Source: Mariannaea sp. PMI_226 (Eukaryota > Ascomycota > Sordariomycetes > Hypocreales > Nectriaceae). From it: DNA of 64,000 nt. Each line of letters starts with the position of its first letter. The stretch's first letter is position 1. This document shows positions 35,613 to 47,519 of the stretch, piece by piece. The DNA is taken from assembly GCA_024336345.1 (NCBI GenBank), contig JANFOG010000010.1, positions 1,302,001 through 1,366,000 on the forward strand, read 5' to 3'. The notes beneath the pieces are model-generated. The model made no database searches, was not told the DNA's origin, and worked only from the letters and a program-made list of their open reading frames with translations. The position numbers and the translations under genes are program-made.

Positions 35613-36371
35613 ATGTCGGATGCCGGGTCCAACGCTTCCAGTGCGGGCACTGAGCGCTTCAACGCCGATGCGGCTGCTTGGGACAACAACCCTTACTTCC
35701 ACCTCATGAGCTCTGAAGCCCTGAAGGCCATAAAGAAGAATCTCCCATCCGTGTTCGACAACAAACCCGACGTTTTGGAGATTGGTTGCGGAACTGGTCT
35801 GCTCACCGTTGACGTTGCCCCTGCCGCAAATCGAGTCGTGGCTGTCGATACGGCTGAAGGAATGATTGACGTTCTCATATCGAAGTTGGTCAAGCCAGAT
35901 GCTCCTCAAAATGTCACTCCTCTCTCTTTTCTGCTGGAAGATCCGGAAGATTTGCGACTTCCACCAGCTGATGACTCCGATCCCGACGGCCCGAGACTCA
36001 AGTACGACCTCATCACCTCACACTTGGTGCTGCACCACATTCCAGATCTGAAGCCGGTTTTGGAGACAATGCTGGGCTGTCTCAAGGAGGGTGGCGCTAT
36101 TGCGTTGACCGACTATGAGGACTTTGCGCCAGAGGCCAGAAGGTTTCATCCAGAGGACAAGATGGAAGGCGTCGAAAGACATGGCGTGCCCCGAGAGTGG
36201 ATGGCGAATCTGATGCGAGAAGTCGGTTTCAGGGATGTGAAAGTCGAGGTGGCATGGGAGCACATGAAGATTGTCGAGAAATACCCTGGGGAATTCAAAA
36301 ACGGAGAGCCAGCCGAAGGTGAGGGCGAGCTGATGAACTTTTCGTATATCATTTGTATCGGCAAGAAGTGA
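35613..36371 (+). CDS. Class I SAM methyltransferase (UbiE/type 11-like)
   Basis: Intronless, 252 residues. Seen: motif I VLEIGCGTGLL (54-64), the acidic end of strand 2 VVAVDTAEGM (Asp79) that holds the ribose of SAM, the post-motif YDLITSHLVLHHIPD and the EGGAIALTDYED strand. This is the layout of UbiE/methyltransferase-11 proteins acting on small molecules. The N-terminal Ser/Ala-rich 12 residues are not a clear targeting signal, and family members of this fungal type are cytosolic. It is divergent from the Zn2Cys6 regulator (1.46 kb), so it could belong to the same group of accessory genes. The substrate is unknown. Confidence 0.88.
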   Translation: MSDAGSNASSAGTERFNADAAAWDNNPYFHLMSSEALKAIKKNLPSVFDNKPDVLEIGCGTGLLTVDVAPAANRVVAVDTAEGMIDVLISKLVKPDAPQNVTPLSFLLEDPEDLRLPPADDSDPDGPRLKYDLITSHLVLHHIPDLKPVLETMLGCLKEGGAIALTDYEDFAPEARRFHPEDKMEGVERHGVPREWMANLMREVGFRDVKVEVAWEHMKIVEKYPGEFKNGEPAEGEGELMNFSYIICIGKK

Positions 36372-39300
36372 TAGAATATTGGCGTTGGATAAAGACATGT
36401 ATTGTTAGACACAGATTTTGTATTCCTTTTTTTATATGGTATTGTTCTAATAAACTAGTTACTTCATCAAGAAATATTTTGTACTGATAGTTATTTTCTA
36501 AGCGGATCACTCGACTTGCCAAACTTATTTCTGCAGCTGCTGTTTGAAATCATCACGATCTTGGCCCTGTAGGCTTGCCAAGTGTCCATGGTATGTCAAA
36601 AATTACTCATTTAGTTACATAACTCTAGAATTGCCAGGGCCTTTCAGAAATAGCAGGGTTTGGAATAAGGGGGGAAATACAAAAAGAGTGAAAAGGCGGT
36701 AACTCGTGTAGATGCACATTGTCGCTGGGGCATCGCCTCAAAAATACCACAACGTTTCAGACTATTTTTCGATCTATAGACTTCCTGCATTGCTAGGTTA
36801 CCGATACCAGTAATACCCATGCTTCTGGGGAAAAAAAGAAATTCCCGTTTATCAAGACACGCCTGGAGCGTCTGCATTACTGACGCAGGCCTTTTTGCTG
36901 ACGTGATATATTGATAGATAAATGGACTTTGCACTCACTTTGCACGATGTATGGTCCTCCTCGCTTCTCTAGTAGGGCAAGCTGCGTCGTCAACTCTGAG
37001 CTGAGCTGGAGTCGCCGTTACGCTACTCGTTAGCCCACAGCTAATCGCTTGACAGCTTTTGGGCATCATTGGGCGACGAGCCGTTAGGACGTGCATATTG
37101 CCGCAGCACTACAAGCACCGACCAACCGTTGAAACTTGACCCCGTCGTCGCTTACTCCCGACATCCCTGTCCGGGACCCTCAGGTGACGTGCCAGGACCC
37201 AAGAAACGTTGCTAGCCTCGACGAGAGCCTAGAGCTATCTGCCAGTAAGAAGACGAAGATTCGCAAGAGCCCTACGTTTATCTATGCAGGAACATGGCGT
37301 TTTTCTTTTGTTCTTGGAATTGAGGCCAACGGCCAACCCTGCGTGCTAGATTGTCCACCCCAACTGTCGGGCCATCGGGGCCTCCTCGGACTCGTCAACA
37401 AGACCGTTTGGGCCCACCGCCCCCGAGGCAGACAAGACTATTATCAAATGCACACCGAAGTGCGGTGCTGGGAACCCAGTCTAGTTGATAAAGCAACATT
37501 CAAACATTATAATTAGCCAGCAATTGGCTGGCTCTTTTACCAATCACGATCCTCCTCGCACGCGTTCAGTGGGAAGAGATAGGTCTCACTTTCGTTCTCT
37601 TGGGATTGCTGCACATTAGCGTCGCCACTCTGCGTATTGCTTTATTGAGTCCCTGGAAACTCTGTATATTCGTGTTCACAATGACTCATTTCATTCTGCC
37701 AGGGTGGTGTGTATGGATATGAAAAACTGATTGGAGTGAGCAGGAAACGATGGAAATGGCTACGCAAGTGTTGCACCTATCGTTACCATACAACAAGGAA
37801 AGTCACCCACAACCCCATCGCGGCCGTATTATGCCGCCTGACAGCTGAATTCTTCATCGGCTGAACAGAAGCTGAGTTTTAGCTCTGCTGATCTCCTAAC
37901 TGAGAGAGCTGATGCTTCTGTTGTCGGTTTGAATGAACCCCGGCTCGAGGACGGCAAGAAATTACGTGTCCGCCGGAAGGGATACGGTCTTGGGTTTCAT
38001 CACCGTAAAAAGAAGACTGCGGGATACTATGATAGTATTGGAGGGAATTAGGCGCTAATCAACATGGACGAGATAGTTACTGCCCAAGACCTAGAATATG
38101 ATTGTCAGCCGTAAATTCGATGTCCAGCTTGGTTCCAGCCGAGACTAGCTGTTTACATCTCAAGGAAGAGGCACAGATTGCCAAGCAGCCAAGAAAATTA
38201 GACACTCAGAATCATGTCATGGGTCTATTGTCACTTTTCCCACTTTGAACGTAGCAATCTTCACATTTCTCTGCCAGGAATCAAATCATCTCTGCCAATA
38301 TGTCTTTCCCATTGCTACTGAGAATCAGCACTCTCATGGCACCATTCCCAGCTCAGACCGACAGACTCTTCCAGCCATTCATACAGAATCCTGTTTTGTT
38401 CCAAGGTGCATATCCGTACGCCGGTTCAGTCAATAAATTGGTCATTCGATGAGTCAGCAGGTAGAGGAGTACCAAAACAGCAGGCTTGCTTCTAGTAGAA
38501 GACTACGAAAGAACCCGGAGGCGTAGCGATAGAAATATAATATTGAATGGTATCAAACGTAGTTTCCAATTTAAGTTTTTGATTTATATATCTCAGTTCT
38601 CTTCTATTTTACCATCCCGAATCATAAGATGACCAATTGCTGATCATCAAAACATTGGTCTCATCAGAACTCCTAGTGTTATTGTGCACTGTCAAGCAGC
38701 AATCACTTTTTGAAGCCCAGTTTCCTGACATAGATCTCTCTCTTGTGTTAATATTTGTCGTGGATTTTCCACCTTAACCTGGTTATGCCACCCTCGCCAT
38801 CTTCTCCAGCCGCTCATTTTCGGAATGACGGCCAGAATCCACAAGGCAATTGTGCGTGCTTGTCTGCTTAGTTCCATATATTCATTGCCCTCGCCATACG
38901 CAATGTAAAGCTATTGACGAATCTGTCAAATAATTGTTTACAAGGACACTCTAATACGCCCAAATTTATTGCTGTTCTACGATTTCGATGCCTTGACGAT
39001 TTTTGGCATTGGCGAACCACAATCCGCAAGCCATCTCAATCAAACCAGTTCATGACCTGATGTGTTTCATTGTATCATGTCACATGGATTTCTATTTTAT
39101 TATATAGATTTATTTTATCGCTCATCAGTACGCAGCTGATAGTGATCTGGGCTCGATCGTGAACTTGACACAAAGATTAGAAATCTTCGACCTGTGGCGT
39201 ACATCTGTCATGGTCCCCAAACGCGAGTTCAAAGATATTGGAATAATAATTCCTCACCAAGGGACATTAGCAAAAGATGGCAGATAAATTATGGGTACTG

Positions 39301-40265
39301 TTAGCATTGGTATTGATAACTTTCCTGAGGAAGTGCAACATGCCCAACATTTTTTGCTTTTGCGTCACATTTCAGATTCGTGAGTTCGTATAAGGAAACG
39401 TCAAAGCAGGCCGCCCATTCTCGCGTACATATGTATGAACAGCTGCAGTCCAGCGTAGTAGCAGTTATAGGACGACAGAGGAATTGGCGGTGGTTTACGT
39501 TGGGAGTAGCTTGGAGCATTCATGATATTTTGTTCAAAAACTGCAGAAAGAGAGGGATTTCAAAAATTGGTATTCGTATTGCGGGAACTCCGGGGGAGTA
39601 AAGAAAAGGGAAAAAAAGAAAAGGGAAAAAAAGAAAAGGGAAAAAAAGAAAAGGGAAAAAAAGAAAAGGGAAAAAAAAAAGGGAAAAAAAAAAAAAAAGG
39701 CACACCCTTATGTGTAGCTTTGAAGAGAGAAGAACAATGTCGGAAGAGAAGAATTAGGGCTGGGGAGAGATGAACCAACATCCGCCAATTCTCCTTGTGC
39801 ACCTCACAAACGGGGACAACTTTGTGGAGATCAATATTGAACGAGACCACATTGCGACTTCGGGCGTGGAGGCATGACAAAGATACATAGCATTATTATT
39901 GTATTGTGTGACCATAGATGACTCTGGTTCATCAAGCGATATGCCGGGGCATCTATGTTGTGTCAAAACACCAATAGCTTCTTATCTCCTCTGATCCAAA
40001 TTCGAATCATCCGACTCCCATCTTCTTATACCCTTCTTAGGCTTGTCTGTATTAACGACTAGGTTGTAACGAGTTGGTGTATGAAGTAGCAATTTGAACT
40101 CCTACTGTTGTGCCAAACCTCTATTTTTGCAATGACACCAATAACGCCCACGAGTTTGTTTCCCCAAGATTTTGCCTCCCTGTCGTATAAATCGTCCCCT
40201 GGATTACCCAAAAAAAAACTGTCAACACCACGCCTCCCTAAGCTCTCTTATATCATTACATTACT
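36372..40265. other. Long intergenic stretch, 3.9 kb
   Basis: No gene supported on either strand. Open frames at 37136-37516, 38245-38436 and 38692-38877 lack ATG starts or motifs. A polypurine 15-base tandem repeat lies at 39601-39699. The AT-rich part (about 38500-39300) shows nothing else. Confidence 0.55.
39601..39699. repeat. Polypurine tandem repeat, 15-base unit
   Basis: About five copies of GGGAAAAAAAGAAAA followed by degenerate A-rich copies and a final A15 run. All purine on the plus strand, so it could form triplex DNA. It gives rise to spurious Lys/Gly-rich and Phe/Pro-rich frames on the two strands. Confidence 0.9.
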
Positions 40266-41461
40266 TTAGAGAATACCCTTCTGGATGTGCGCCGACTCGT
40301 CAACAAGGGGCATACAGTCAAACATCTTTGCGAAATCGTTCAGGCACTTGCTTCGGGCCTCTAGATGGCCAGGGTTTCTGCTGATACCTGTCCCCGGATC
40401 CATGTTGACGTATTTCTTATCGCCGTTGACAAGGAGGGGTCCGTGGCCAGTCAACAAGCCCTGGACATAGTTCAAGGCAATATCCTCGCAGTTCATGCCC
40501 TCATCGACGTACGCTCGAACCTCGTTCATAACGGTATTGTTTGACCAGTAGTAGTCCATGAAAGAAATGTGTGAGAAGCAGAGGTTGGTCAGGACCATGG
40601 AGTAGACGTTTTCCGCCTCCTTGTTGCAAAAAGTGTAATGGTAATCGCCGTAGATATCGAGAGTGGAGCATCGAGCGAGCGCACCGGTGAGACGGTTCTG
40701 GCCAAACTGTCTCCAAGTTTGAAAGACGAATTCCAGGTCGCTGGGGCTGTAGTATACGTCATCGTCAGTCAGGAGGACGGCCTGCGTCTTGAAGCTGGGA
40801 TCTGGTCGTAGTTTCTCGTTGAGGCTGTTCTCCTCAGCCATGCGGTATCGCACGGGGACCCCGTACTTGGAGACAAAATCGGCGGGCATTGCCTTGTCCT
40901 CAATATCACCCCAGACGACGACAAGTTCGTAGAGTGACGGGATCTTCTCGCTGAGTAGGGTCGTGAGGGTCTCATTGAGCTCCTTCGGTCGTCGGTAGGT
41001 GAGCATGGCAATACTGCATTGAGCGAAGGTGGAACTTCCTGTTAGCATTCCGATTGAACAGGGTTGGATCGTTGATCGACCCATTGTTTTCAACCTGTCG
41101 ACGGGACCAAGAACAAAGAAGGGGGGGAGGAGACGTACGTGAACTTGTCGTCGGGCAAACTACTATATTTCCCCTTCATGTTCGCCCAATCTGCCTGGTC
41201 ACCTGATTCGTTCCTGCTGGCGCAAGCGGCATATCGAGGCGAGAGGCCAATGGGCATGTGGTTTGCGCCCAGATCGACCCCGCGGGTGCTCACAATGATG
41301 AGAGCGATAATGAAAGGAAGAGCGACGAAGAGCGTCATGGCTCGGCGAAAGGGGCGGGATTTGACGATGATAGCGGCCTTGGCCAGGCTTGGACTATGCC
41401 AGACCCTGTACAGCCTGAGTCTGGCATTGTCAACGAATCGATCCATGGCATGCCGGTTCAT
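40266..41461 (-). CDS. GT64-family glycosyltransferase (exostosin C-terminal-like), type II membrane protein
   Basis: Two exons, 41461-41139 and 41013-40266, with a 125 nt intron (GTACGT, branch GCTAAC, acceptor GCAG); 356 residues. A basic cytosolic tail of about 42 residues precedes one membrane helix (MTLFVALPFIIALIIV, about 42-57), the layout of Golgi glycosyltransferases. The splice junction restores the start of the GT64 domain, KFTIAMLTYRRPKEL. Then come LYELVVVWGD, the metal-binding LLTDDDVYYSP (DxD-type) and the C-terminal NCEDIALNYVQ block, where the acidic residues are expected at the active site. The family transfers N-acetylhexosamine in animal heparan synthesis; in fungi the acceptor is unknown, perhaps a glycan or sphingolipid. 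Its promoter side holds a long purine-rich stretch. Confidence 0.88.
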
Positions 41462-43675
41462 GGTGTTGTGGAGAGAGGTACGGGAAACAAACGGGAAGGA
41501 AAAAAAAAGGGAACCTTCAAACCGAGGGGAGGTTCAGTGCGAAATAATTACTTGGGTGCCAGACAGGGATCTTGGCTTTGCGCAACGCGACGAGGGATGA
41601 TCGTGCGGCTTGTGCCCGTTGTGGAATAGCGCGGTGCGAATATGTGGGAAAAGTGTGGGAGAAGTGTGGAGGAATTATCCCGAGCAATGCGTCAGGGTTG
41701 ATCGTCCACCATACAAAACGATTGAGACAAGTCACCAAATGTGGCGTGATGCCGTGAAAATTTGGGGGATAGCCAGTGCAAAATATGCGAGGAGGGGAAG
41801 ATAAGATGACAATGACGATGATGACGACGATGACGATGAGGAGAATAAGCCAGAAAAAAAAAAGAGGAGGAAGAGACTAGAAGAAGAATAAGAAGAAGAG
41901 AGAGAAGGCAAAAAGACTTTTCGGCTTTCTGTGCCGAACAAACCAAGTAGAAACTGTCCGTCTGTGTCTGTGTCGACGTCTGCAGGGCTGTCTGCAAGTC
42001 TGTCTGCAGGTCGAGTCCGTCAAAAGGGATGGCAACTGAGACCGGAGTTTGAAGGGGTGGTATTCAAGAGGGTTGGATAGCCAGGGAATCCAACCTGTAC
42101 CATAGTACGGAGTAAGCAGTTTCGGTTGCAAGTGGCTAACTAGCCTAAAAACATGCTAGGTGCTTGGCATCATGGTCAAATTGGCCGTGTTCATTATGCT
42201 TTTCCGATCTGCCAGAGCCCTTTTTGCTCTGTTATCTCTGGTCGCATGGGCAGGGAACAAGCCAGACAAGACGGCACGGAGCAACATCTACAGTACATAT
42301 CTTATGCGCCCCAAAGCGCAAAATGCCAAGTGGACTGACTCAGCAGTTTATCTGGACACGGATAGCTAGACGGTCAGACTCAGCCCCAGGAGCGGGCACA
42401 ACGTCAAAAATCGTAAGCTAGGATTGCTGACCATGACGTGTAATCCCGTCATGTACGCGGATCCCCGGCATATCTTTCACCCCAGCGATAAAGAACCTGT
42501 GAGCGAATGGTTGCTTAGTGTGCAACCACGTTTGTGTCTCACAGGTATCAAGCAACTTCAACTACGGATTTTTAGGAAATGAAAACAACGGCTCGAGGAT
42601 ACATCTGCGCAGGCATGACCAAAAAAGGAAAACTGACCATGTCTCACAATCATGAACAGTGGAGATTCCCCTGAAAAAAAAAGGTTCTCGAGCCTGTTTA
42701 TTTGTTGTCTGGCTACAAAGTTCAAGCCTCTCCCCCTCCTTTCCGCCGCCTTATAGGGATTCTGGCACGAGGGCAGATAGACTCTGATTGCGGAGTCTTC
42801 TTTTTGTATGTCCATTTATGTAGGTTATGATACAAAAACTTGCGGAAAACTACAAATTTAACCAGATTCCCCCGGGTTGGGTCTAGAATAAATGGGTGCG
42901 GTAGCTCAGAGACATTTTTGTCTCTCAATCATGCATCAACCATCAATTGAAGGATTTATTATAACTACAGATTGCTGGCCCCCACGGCGAACATCAGCAT
43001 TCCTCCCGACCTCTTCCGTGCAGTAATAGACTAAGCACCGCGTATAAATTACTCGCGGATCTGGGAGCATTACATTGGGCGTTCCGGGACGCAAACGGTA
43101 GCGCAAGGCACTGCCTCACTCTTCCACACGGCCGGCCGTTCTGTGAGGCCCTTTCCCCCCCCCTTTGCCGGCAACTAAGTGCCGCCAGTCGTTGCCGTTT
43201 CCGTTCCTCGTGCGGAGGCAATCCGGCGATCGTGAGTTGACCACCCCCGGTCCTGAGAGGCTCAGAGTAAACCGTGATGATTTACTCCCTTCTATTGGCC
43301 AGCATGCATCACGGTAAGCTACCAGCATCGTTTGACGTTTGAGGTTTTTTCGGCCCCTTCTTCTACGTTGTCTTCGGCAAGACCGTTGAAAAAAGCTACC
43401 GATTTCCCCCTATCAAATCGTTCACCGTTTTCTCGGGCTCTGCTGTTTCCAGACCCTGGCTTTCGGGCATGACAATCGTTTTAGGTCAAGATTCTGATCG
43501 GCTCATCGCGAAAGGATTTCAACCCTAGAATGCAAGCCACATTGAAATACTTGCACTCTGTGCAGCTTAATCAGAATGACGAGATTGTGGTGTGATGAAC
43601 TTGATAAATCATCACCGTGGCATAAGGCAGGGAGTAGAGGGGCAGATATTCAATATCTATGTATTGGTTACTGTA
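41462..43675. other. Intergenic left of the MITE
   Basis: No gene supported. The first 450 bases are GT64 promoter DNA with a GAY/GAR-rich low-complexity stretch. TACGGAGTA lies near 42106. A short imperfect palindrome GTAAACCGTGATGATTTAC lies near 43266. Confidence 0.55.
41805..41910. repeat. GA/GAC-rich low-complexity stretch upstream of GT64
   Basis: Imperfect GAYGAY repeats followed by a purine-only run of GAA/GAG units. On the minus strand this is a long pyrimidine tract 350-450 bases before the GT64 ATG; CT-rich tracts are common in fungal promoters. Confidence 0.7.
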
Positions 43676-43711
43676 TCCCTTTCGCGACCCTAAAGCAAGT
43701 GGAGAGTAGCG
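43676..43711 (+). repeat. Left terminal inverted repeat of MITE
   Basis: 36 bases, differing from the right end at 3 positions; preceded by TA. Confidence 0.85.
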
Positions 43712-43925
43712 AACAAGGATACTAACAAATCAGATACTGCATAACATGAGGTACTTATATCTTCACTGTATTTCGCCCTCACAAAGTGTAACAGCAATAT
43801 CCCTGACTACTTATCGCGGGATCATCACCATCACATGACTCTCAGAACAGCTCTCGATCGACTTCTGCTATTTGTGGGAAATAATGATATAATGTCACTC
43901 ATGCACAGATGGGTGATGTGGAGCC

Positions 43926-43961
43926 CGGTACGCTCCACTTGCCTTAGGGTCGCGAAAGGGA
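43926..43961 (-). repeat. Right terminal inverted repeat of MITE
   Basis: 36 bases, inverted relative to the left end; followed by TA. Confidence 0.85.
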
Positions 43962-45187
43962 TATGTTGTCGAGGGCGACTCCACAGCGAACAACCACTGC
44001 CTGCACAATTTAGGAAGAGCCACAGATAGTCAAATTAGAGGAGAACAAACGGGACTTTCAGATAAAATGGTATGATTAATAAAAAACTGAATCACAAGCG
44101 AAAAAAAAACTAGGGGGTTAGCGTACAAGATAATAATAGTTCCTATGCACGGATTACCTATCAATGTTTTGTCAACAATATTTAGAGCGTGTGGCTGTGA
44201 AAGAGCTAGTGAGTGCTCTCAGTTAGACTACAAATGAGTTACCTTACTTATTAGGTAACGCTGAGTTTGGAAGAAATGAGCATGCATAAATACCTATTTT
44301 CTTTTCTGTGAAAAAAAATTAGTTATAAGATATCTAATATCATGTTCGGTTATTAGTAGGGGGTTAATATTATATAAAATATAAAGGAAATACCTATATA
44401 GATGTAGCTTTCGAAAGTTTTCGGTCGAGAAAAAGCAATAACAACGCCAGATTGGGGCTAAATACAAGAGATACATCAATCTCATTTCATTTCAGTAATT
44501 ACCATCAGAAAATAGAAGGCTCCAGGTGGTAACGAAAAAGAAAGCATCCCCTACAAGCACTACAGCTACAGAGCCATCAGCGGAGGGCCTGCTGAGCTTG
44601 ATCACAGGCGATGTATTAGCAAGTAGACACAGGGGTCATAGGATTTGGCATTGATTAGCCCGGCCGAAAACATTTGAAAGCTGCCTCTGTATTGAACAAA
44701 GATTGTTCTCAGACAATGGAATCCACACCGTTTAGTCTAATTCGGATTAGGGGAAAAAAGGACTATGTTAATAACTTTATTCTCCCGCTAGACAAGGATT
44801 GCCTTGCCTATAGGCACAACTTGTACAGTAGCGAATTGAGAAAGCCTCCTCTTTTTTTTTTTTTTTAAGGGGACAAAGTCGTACTACGCAAGAAATGCAA
44901 CTGCAACTTTTCTTCATCAAAGCGCTCGCCTGTCTGGTTTCTGGCTCTACAAACTTGCGATTTGTCAAAAACAGTAAAGCAATCTCGAAGCATCTGACCC
45001 AACGAAGGAAATACGAACAAGCAGTTCAAAGCCTTCGATGCAGAAATACTATTTCATTATTCTCAGATAGGTGCAGTTTTCGCACTCATTTCTAGTCATC
45101 GTCATAATGGTTATTCATTACCACAACCCCTCATCGTCCTCCACCTATATACTACCTGCGCGGAGTCGTGCAGCGCCTAATAAATAC
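43962..45187. other. AT-rich intergenic right of the MITE
   Basis: Very AT-rich between about 44040 and 44500 with many short poly-A/T runs and a T15-16 run near 44851. No gene supported. Confidence 0.55.
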
Positions 45188-45871
45188 CTAAACAAAGCGA
45201 ACATGGCCAAAGTACTTGCTGATGTGAAAGCTGGCCTTGTTAGGTGGGCTCCAGGCACCAAGCTGCTGGTCTGGGTAGGTTGATGGGCTGGTAATGGTGC
45301 GGAAAAAGTTCATCCTCCAGTTCGTGCCCTTGGCGCGACCGTTGTCAACGTTGAACAAGGCCAGCGGGATCAGGGTACGGCTGGTCCAAGACTTGGCTCG
45401 CTTGTCAAGCTTCGTTGTGGCAGAGAAGCCATCGGTCGCAGGATCCGAGACGAAGAAGTGATCAAAAGGCGCACCATCAGCTCTATCCTTGGAGGGGTTG
45501 TAGACGAACGCCTGATATGTCACATTGTTTGGATTGATCTCGAACTCAAGGTAGGTCTGGGGATCCTCGGTGCCCTTGTAAATGAAGGCTTCCATGACCT
45601 CATATTCCCAAATGTCATCATTGGTTCCCTGAGAGGCATTGAAGTAGAAGTTGGTCTCATCAAGTGCGGTGAAGGTGAGGGAGATGGACGTGTCCGTGTA
45701 GCAGAGGTCAACTTGGGTGCGGGGAAAGTCGGTCAAGTCAGGGACAGACTTTGAGTACTTGATGGTGCCGCGTCTGGGACAAGCTGGGACATCGACCGAA
45801 GGGACACGGAGGGAAGTGGCTGTGGCCAGGCCCACGAGGGGAACAACAGCAGCGGCAGCAGAGACACGCAT
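45188..45871 (-). CDS. Secreted CBM9-like domain protein
   Basis: Intronless, 227 residues. A signal peptide (MRVSAAAAVVPLVGLATATS, about 1-20) is followed by a single beta-sandwich domain. The blocks DLCYTDTSISLTFTALDETNF, WEYEVMEAFIYKG, TYLEFEINPNNVTYQAFVYNP and TNWRMNFFRT match carbohydrate-binding family 9-like proteins (seen in bacteria attached to xylanases, in fungi as stand-alone secreted proteins). No catalytic domain is present. It probably binds a sugar or glycan outside the cell; there is no direct evidence for its ligand. It lies 1.65 kb from the sugar porter's 3' end. The ATG at 45871 is the only one that gives a proper signal sequence. Confidence 0.78.
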   Translation of the reverse strand: MRVSAAAAVVPLVGLATATSLRVPSVDVPACPRRGTIKYSKSVPDLTDFPRTQVDLCYTDTSISLTFTALDETNFYFNASQGTNDDIWEYEVMEAFIYKGTEDPQTYLEFEINPNNVTYQAFVYNPSKDRADGAPFDHFFVSDPATDGFSATTKLDKRAKSWTSRTLIPLALFNVDNGRAKGTNWRMNFFRTITSPSTYPDQQLGAWSPPNKASFHISKYFGHVRFV

Positions 45872-47519
45872 CGTTGGCGGTGTGTGATGATGATGATGGT
45901 TGTGGTGGTGAGAGCAATTGAACGGCTGCTGATTGAACTCGCTGATGCCTCAATTATAGCTGTGGTCGGACAAGTGTGTGAATCAGACAAGTCACGAGGG
46001 CAGCGTAATAGAGATCAACACGTTGAATGGGTGGAAATGAAGTCAGGTCTCACTATCAATGTCCTAGCTGCTTGGTCTTGTCTCCCCTTTTAAAGACAAA
46101 CCACGGAATACGAGGCATCGGGTCCTTTTGCAACATTGCGGTTTGTTTACAGCACCTCACTTGGTGGTCACAGGCGGTAGGTAACGTGCAGCGAATTGGC
46201 GCCTCAACGCATCGATCTGCCGTGTCGATCTTGTTTGTGACATTGCGTATCCCAAGCTGAGGACCGAGCTGCTTGGTTGGGACTAAGGCCAGCATCCATT
46301 GTTGCAATTTCTGCCCCATGTTGGGGAAAATGGAACCAGGTCAAGGGGGAGAGAAAAAGTGCAACGTAGCACCGATGATTGCCAAGCAGCTTAGAATGGC
46401 ACCATAGACCTATGAGTTCAAGTAACTCGGTGCGTCGGCCGAGGTAAAAACAAAAGAATTGGGGTGCACATCATCTGCAAATGACAATTGAGGTTATTTC
46501 TCCTTGGAGAGCGACAGGGGCAGCTCCATAAAGGGAGACATCCACCGTTACCTTAGTATTAAGGCAGTCCCACCCCCGCCTCCTCCGCCGGGAATCGTGC
46601 CGTGGCCCCCCTCCGCAACAGTTCTTGTCAGTGCTAATTGAATGGATCAACAGCATTGGAATTGGATTTTGCATCTCGAAGTTCTACGCGTAATTCGTCC
46701 TATATAGGGCTGAGGTCTGGCTGGGGTCTGGAGTAGACAGGTTGTTGGGAGGCTGCAAAGCTCTTCTGGTGATTGAGAGCTCCGCATAAAATGGGCTAAG
46801 GCGGACGAACACCTTGAAAAGGTACGTTGTGGCACCCGACTCTTGGATGCTGCATTATTCTGCCAGGATTTCTTTTTCGTTTTCCTTTTGGAGGTTCTTT
46901 TTATTTTATATTATATTTTTTTTCTTTTCCAACCCCAGGGAAATCTCTCCCCGATGTTAGTTGTGAGAAAAACTCGAGCGAAAAGCGAAGCCTTCCGGCG
47001 GTCTTGGTAGGCGCGCTGGTGTGAAACTCATGTCGCTTTTTCCACGCTGCATCACGACAAGTCATCAAACTAGAGTTATACTTTTACTTTCTTTTCCTTG
47101 AATGCATTAGTACTGTAAGGGAGTGGCTGCAACACCCAATAGAAAGAAAACAAGAAGATATTATTGGCGGCTTGTCAAAAGCCCAGCTCTCCAAATCATA
47201 TTCCTGGTCAGAGGCTCTAGGGTCGGATAGTGTTTTTCCTGAGTAGGCATTCAAGCTCAACTTCAATAGCCTTGGGGACATTCTCGGTCAAGAATCTTGA
47301 TTATATTAAGCAAAAAGTAGTGGTGCTGAAAGGAAGAGTACTGTCATAGCAGAAACTAGCCACATGTGAATCAAAGCTCACGATCAACATTGACAAGGAT
47401 ATTCAGGAGACGGCGTCACGCCCAGCGACTGTCCCTCCTTCACATCCCCAAAGCCGCTCCTCCTCTCTCTTCTGCGGCAAAGTTGTCCAAAATTGACCAT
47501 CACTTGATCGAAGACTCGT
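45872..47519. other. Intergenic, 1.65 kb
   Basis: CBM9-like promoter (with GAT/GTG low-complexity next to the start codon) and sugar porter 3' flank. No gene supported. Confidence 0.6.

Larger units (their letters stand above)
43676..43961. mobile_element. 286 bp MITE with 36 bp terminal inverted repeats and TA target duplication
   Basis: The ends at 43676-43711 and 43926-43961 are inverted repeats matching at 33 of 36 positions, starting TCCCTTTCGCGACCCTAA. TA lies immediately outside each end (43674-43675 and 43962-43963), the target-site duplication of Tc1/mariner/pogo-type (including fungal Fot1-like) elements. The 214-base interior has no transposase and no family match I know, so the element is non-autonomous. 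It sits in a gene-poor AT-rich stretch. No second copy is seen in this window. Confidence 0.85.

Noticed and set aside
37136..37516. 126-codon frame in the 3.9 kb gap
   Set aside because: Starts with TTG, has no ATG near the start and no recognisable domain.
39522..39880. Lys/Gly-rich and Phe/Pro-rich open frames on both strands
   Set aside because: They are translations of the 15-base polypurine repeat, with no start context or homology.
41692..42131. Ser/Phe-rich minus-strand frames upstream of GT64
   Set aside because: Product of the GA/GAC-rich low-complexity promoter stretch; the GT64 start at 41461 is clear.
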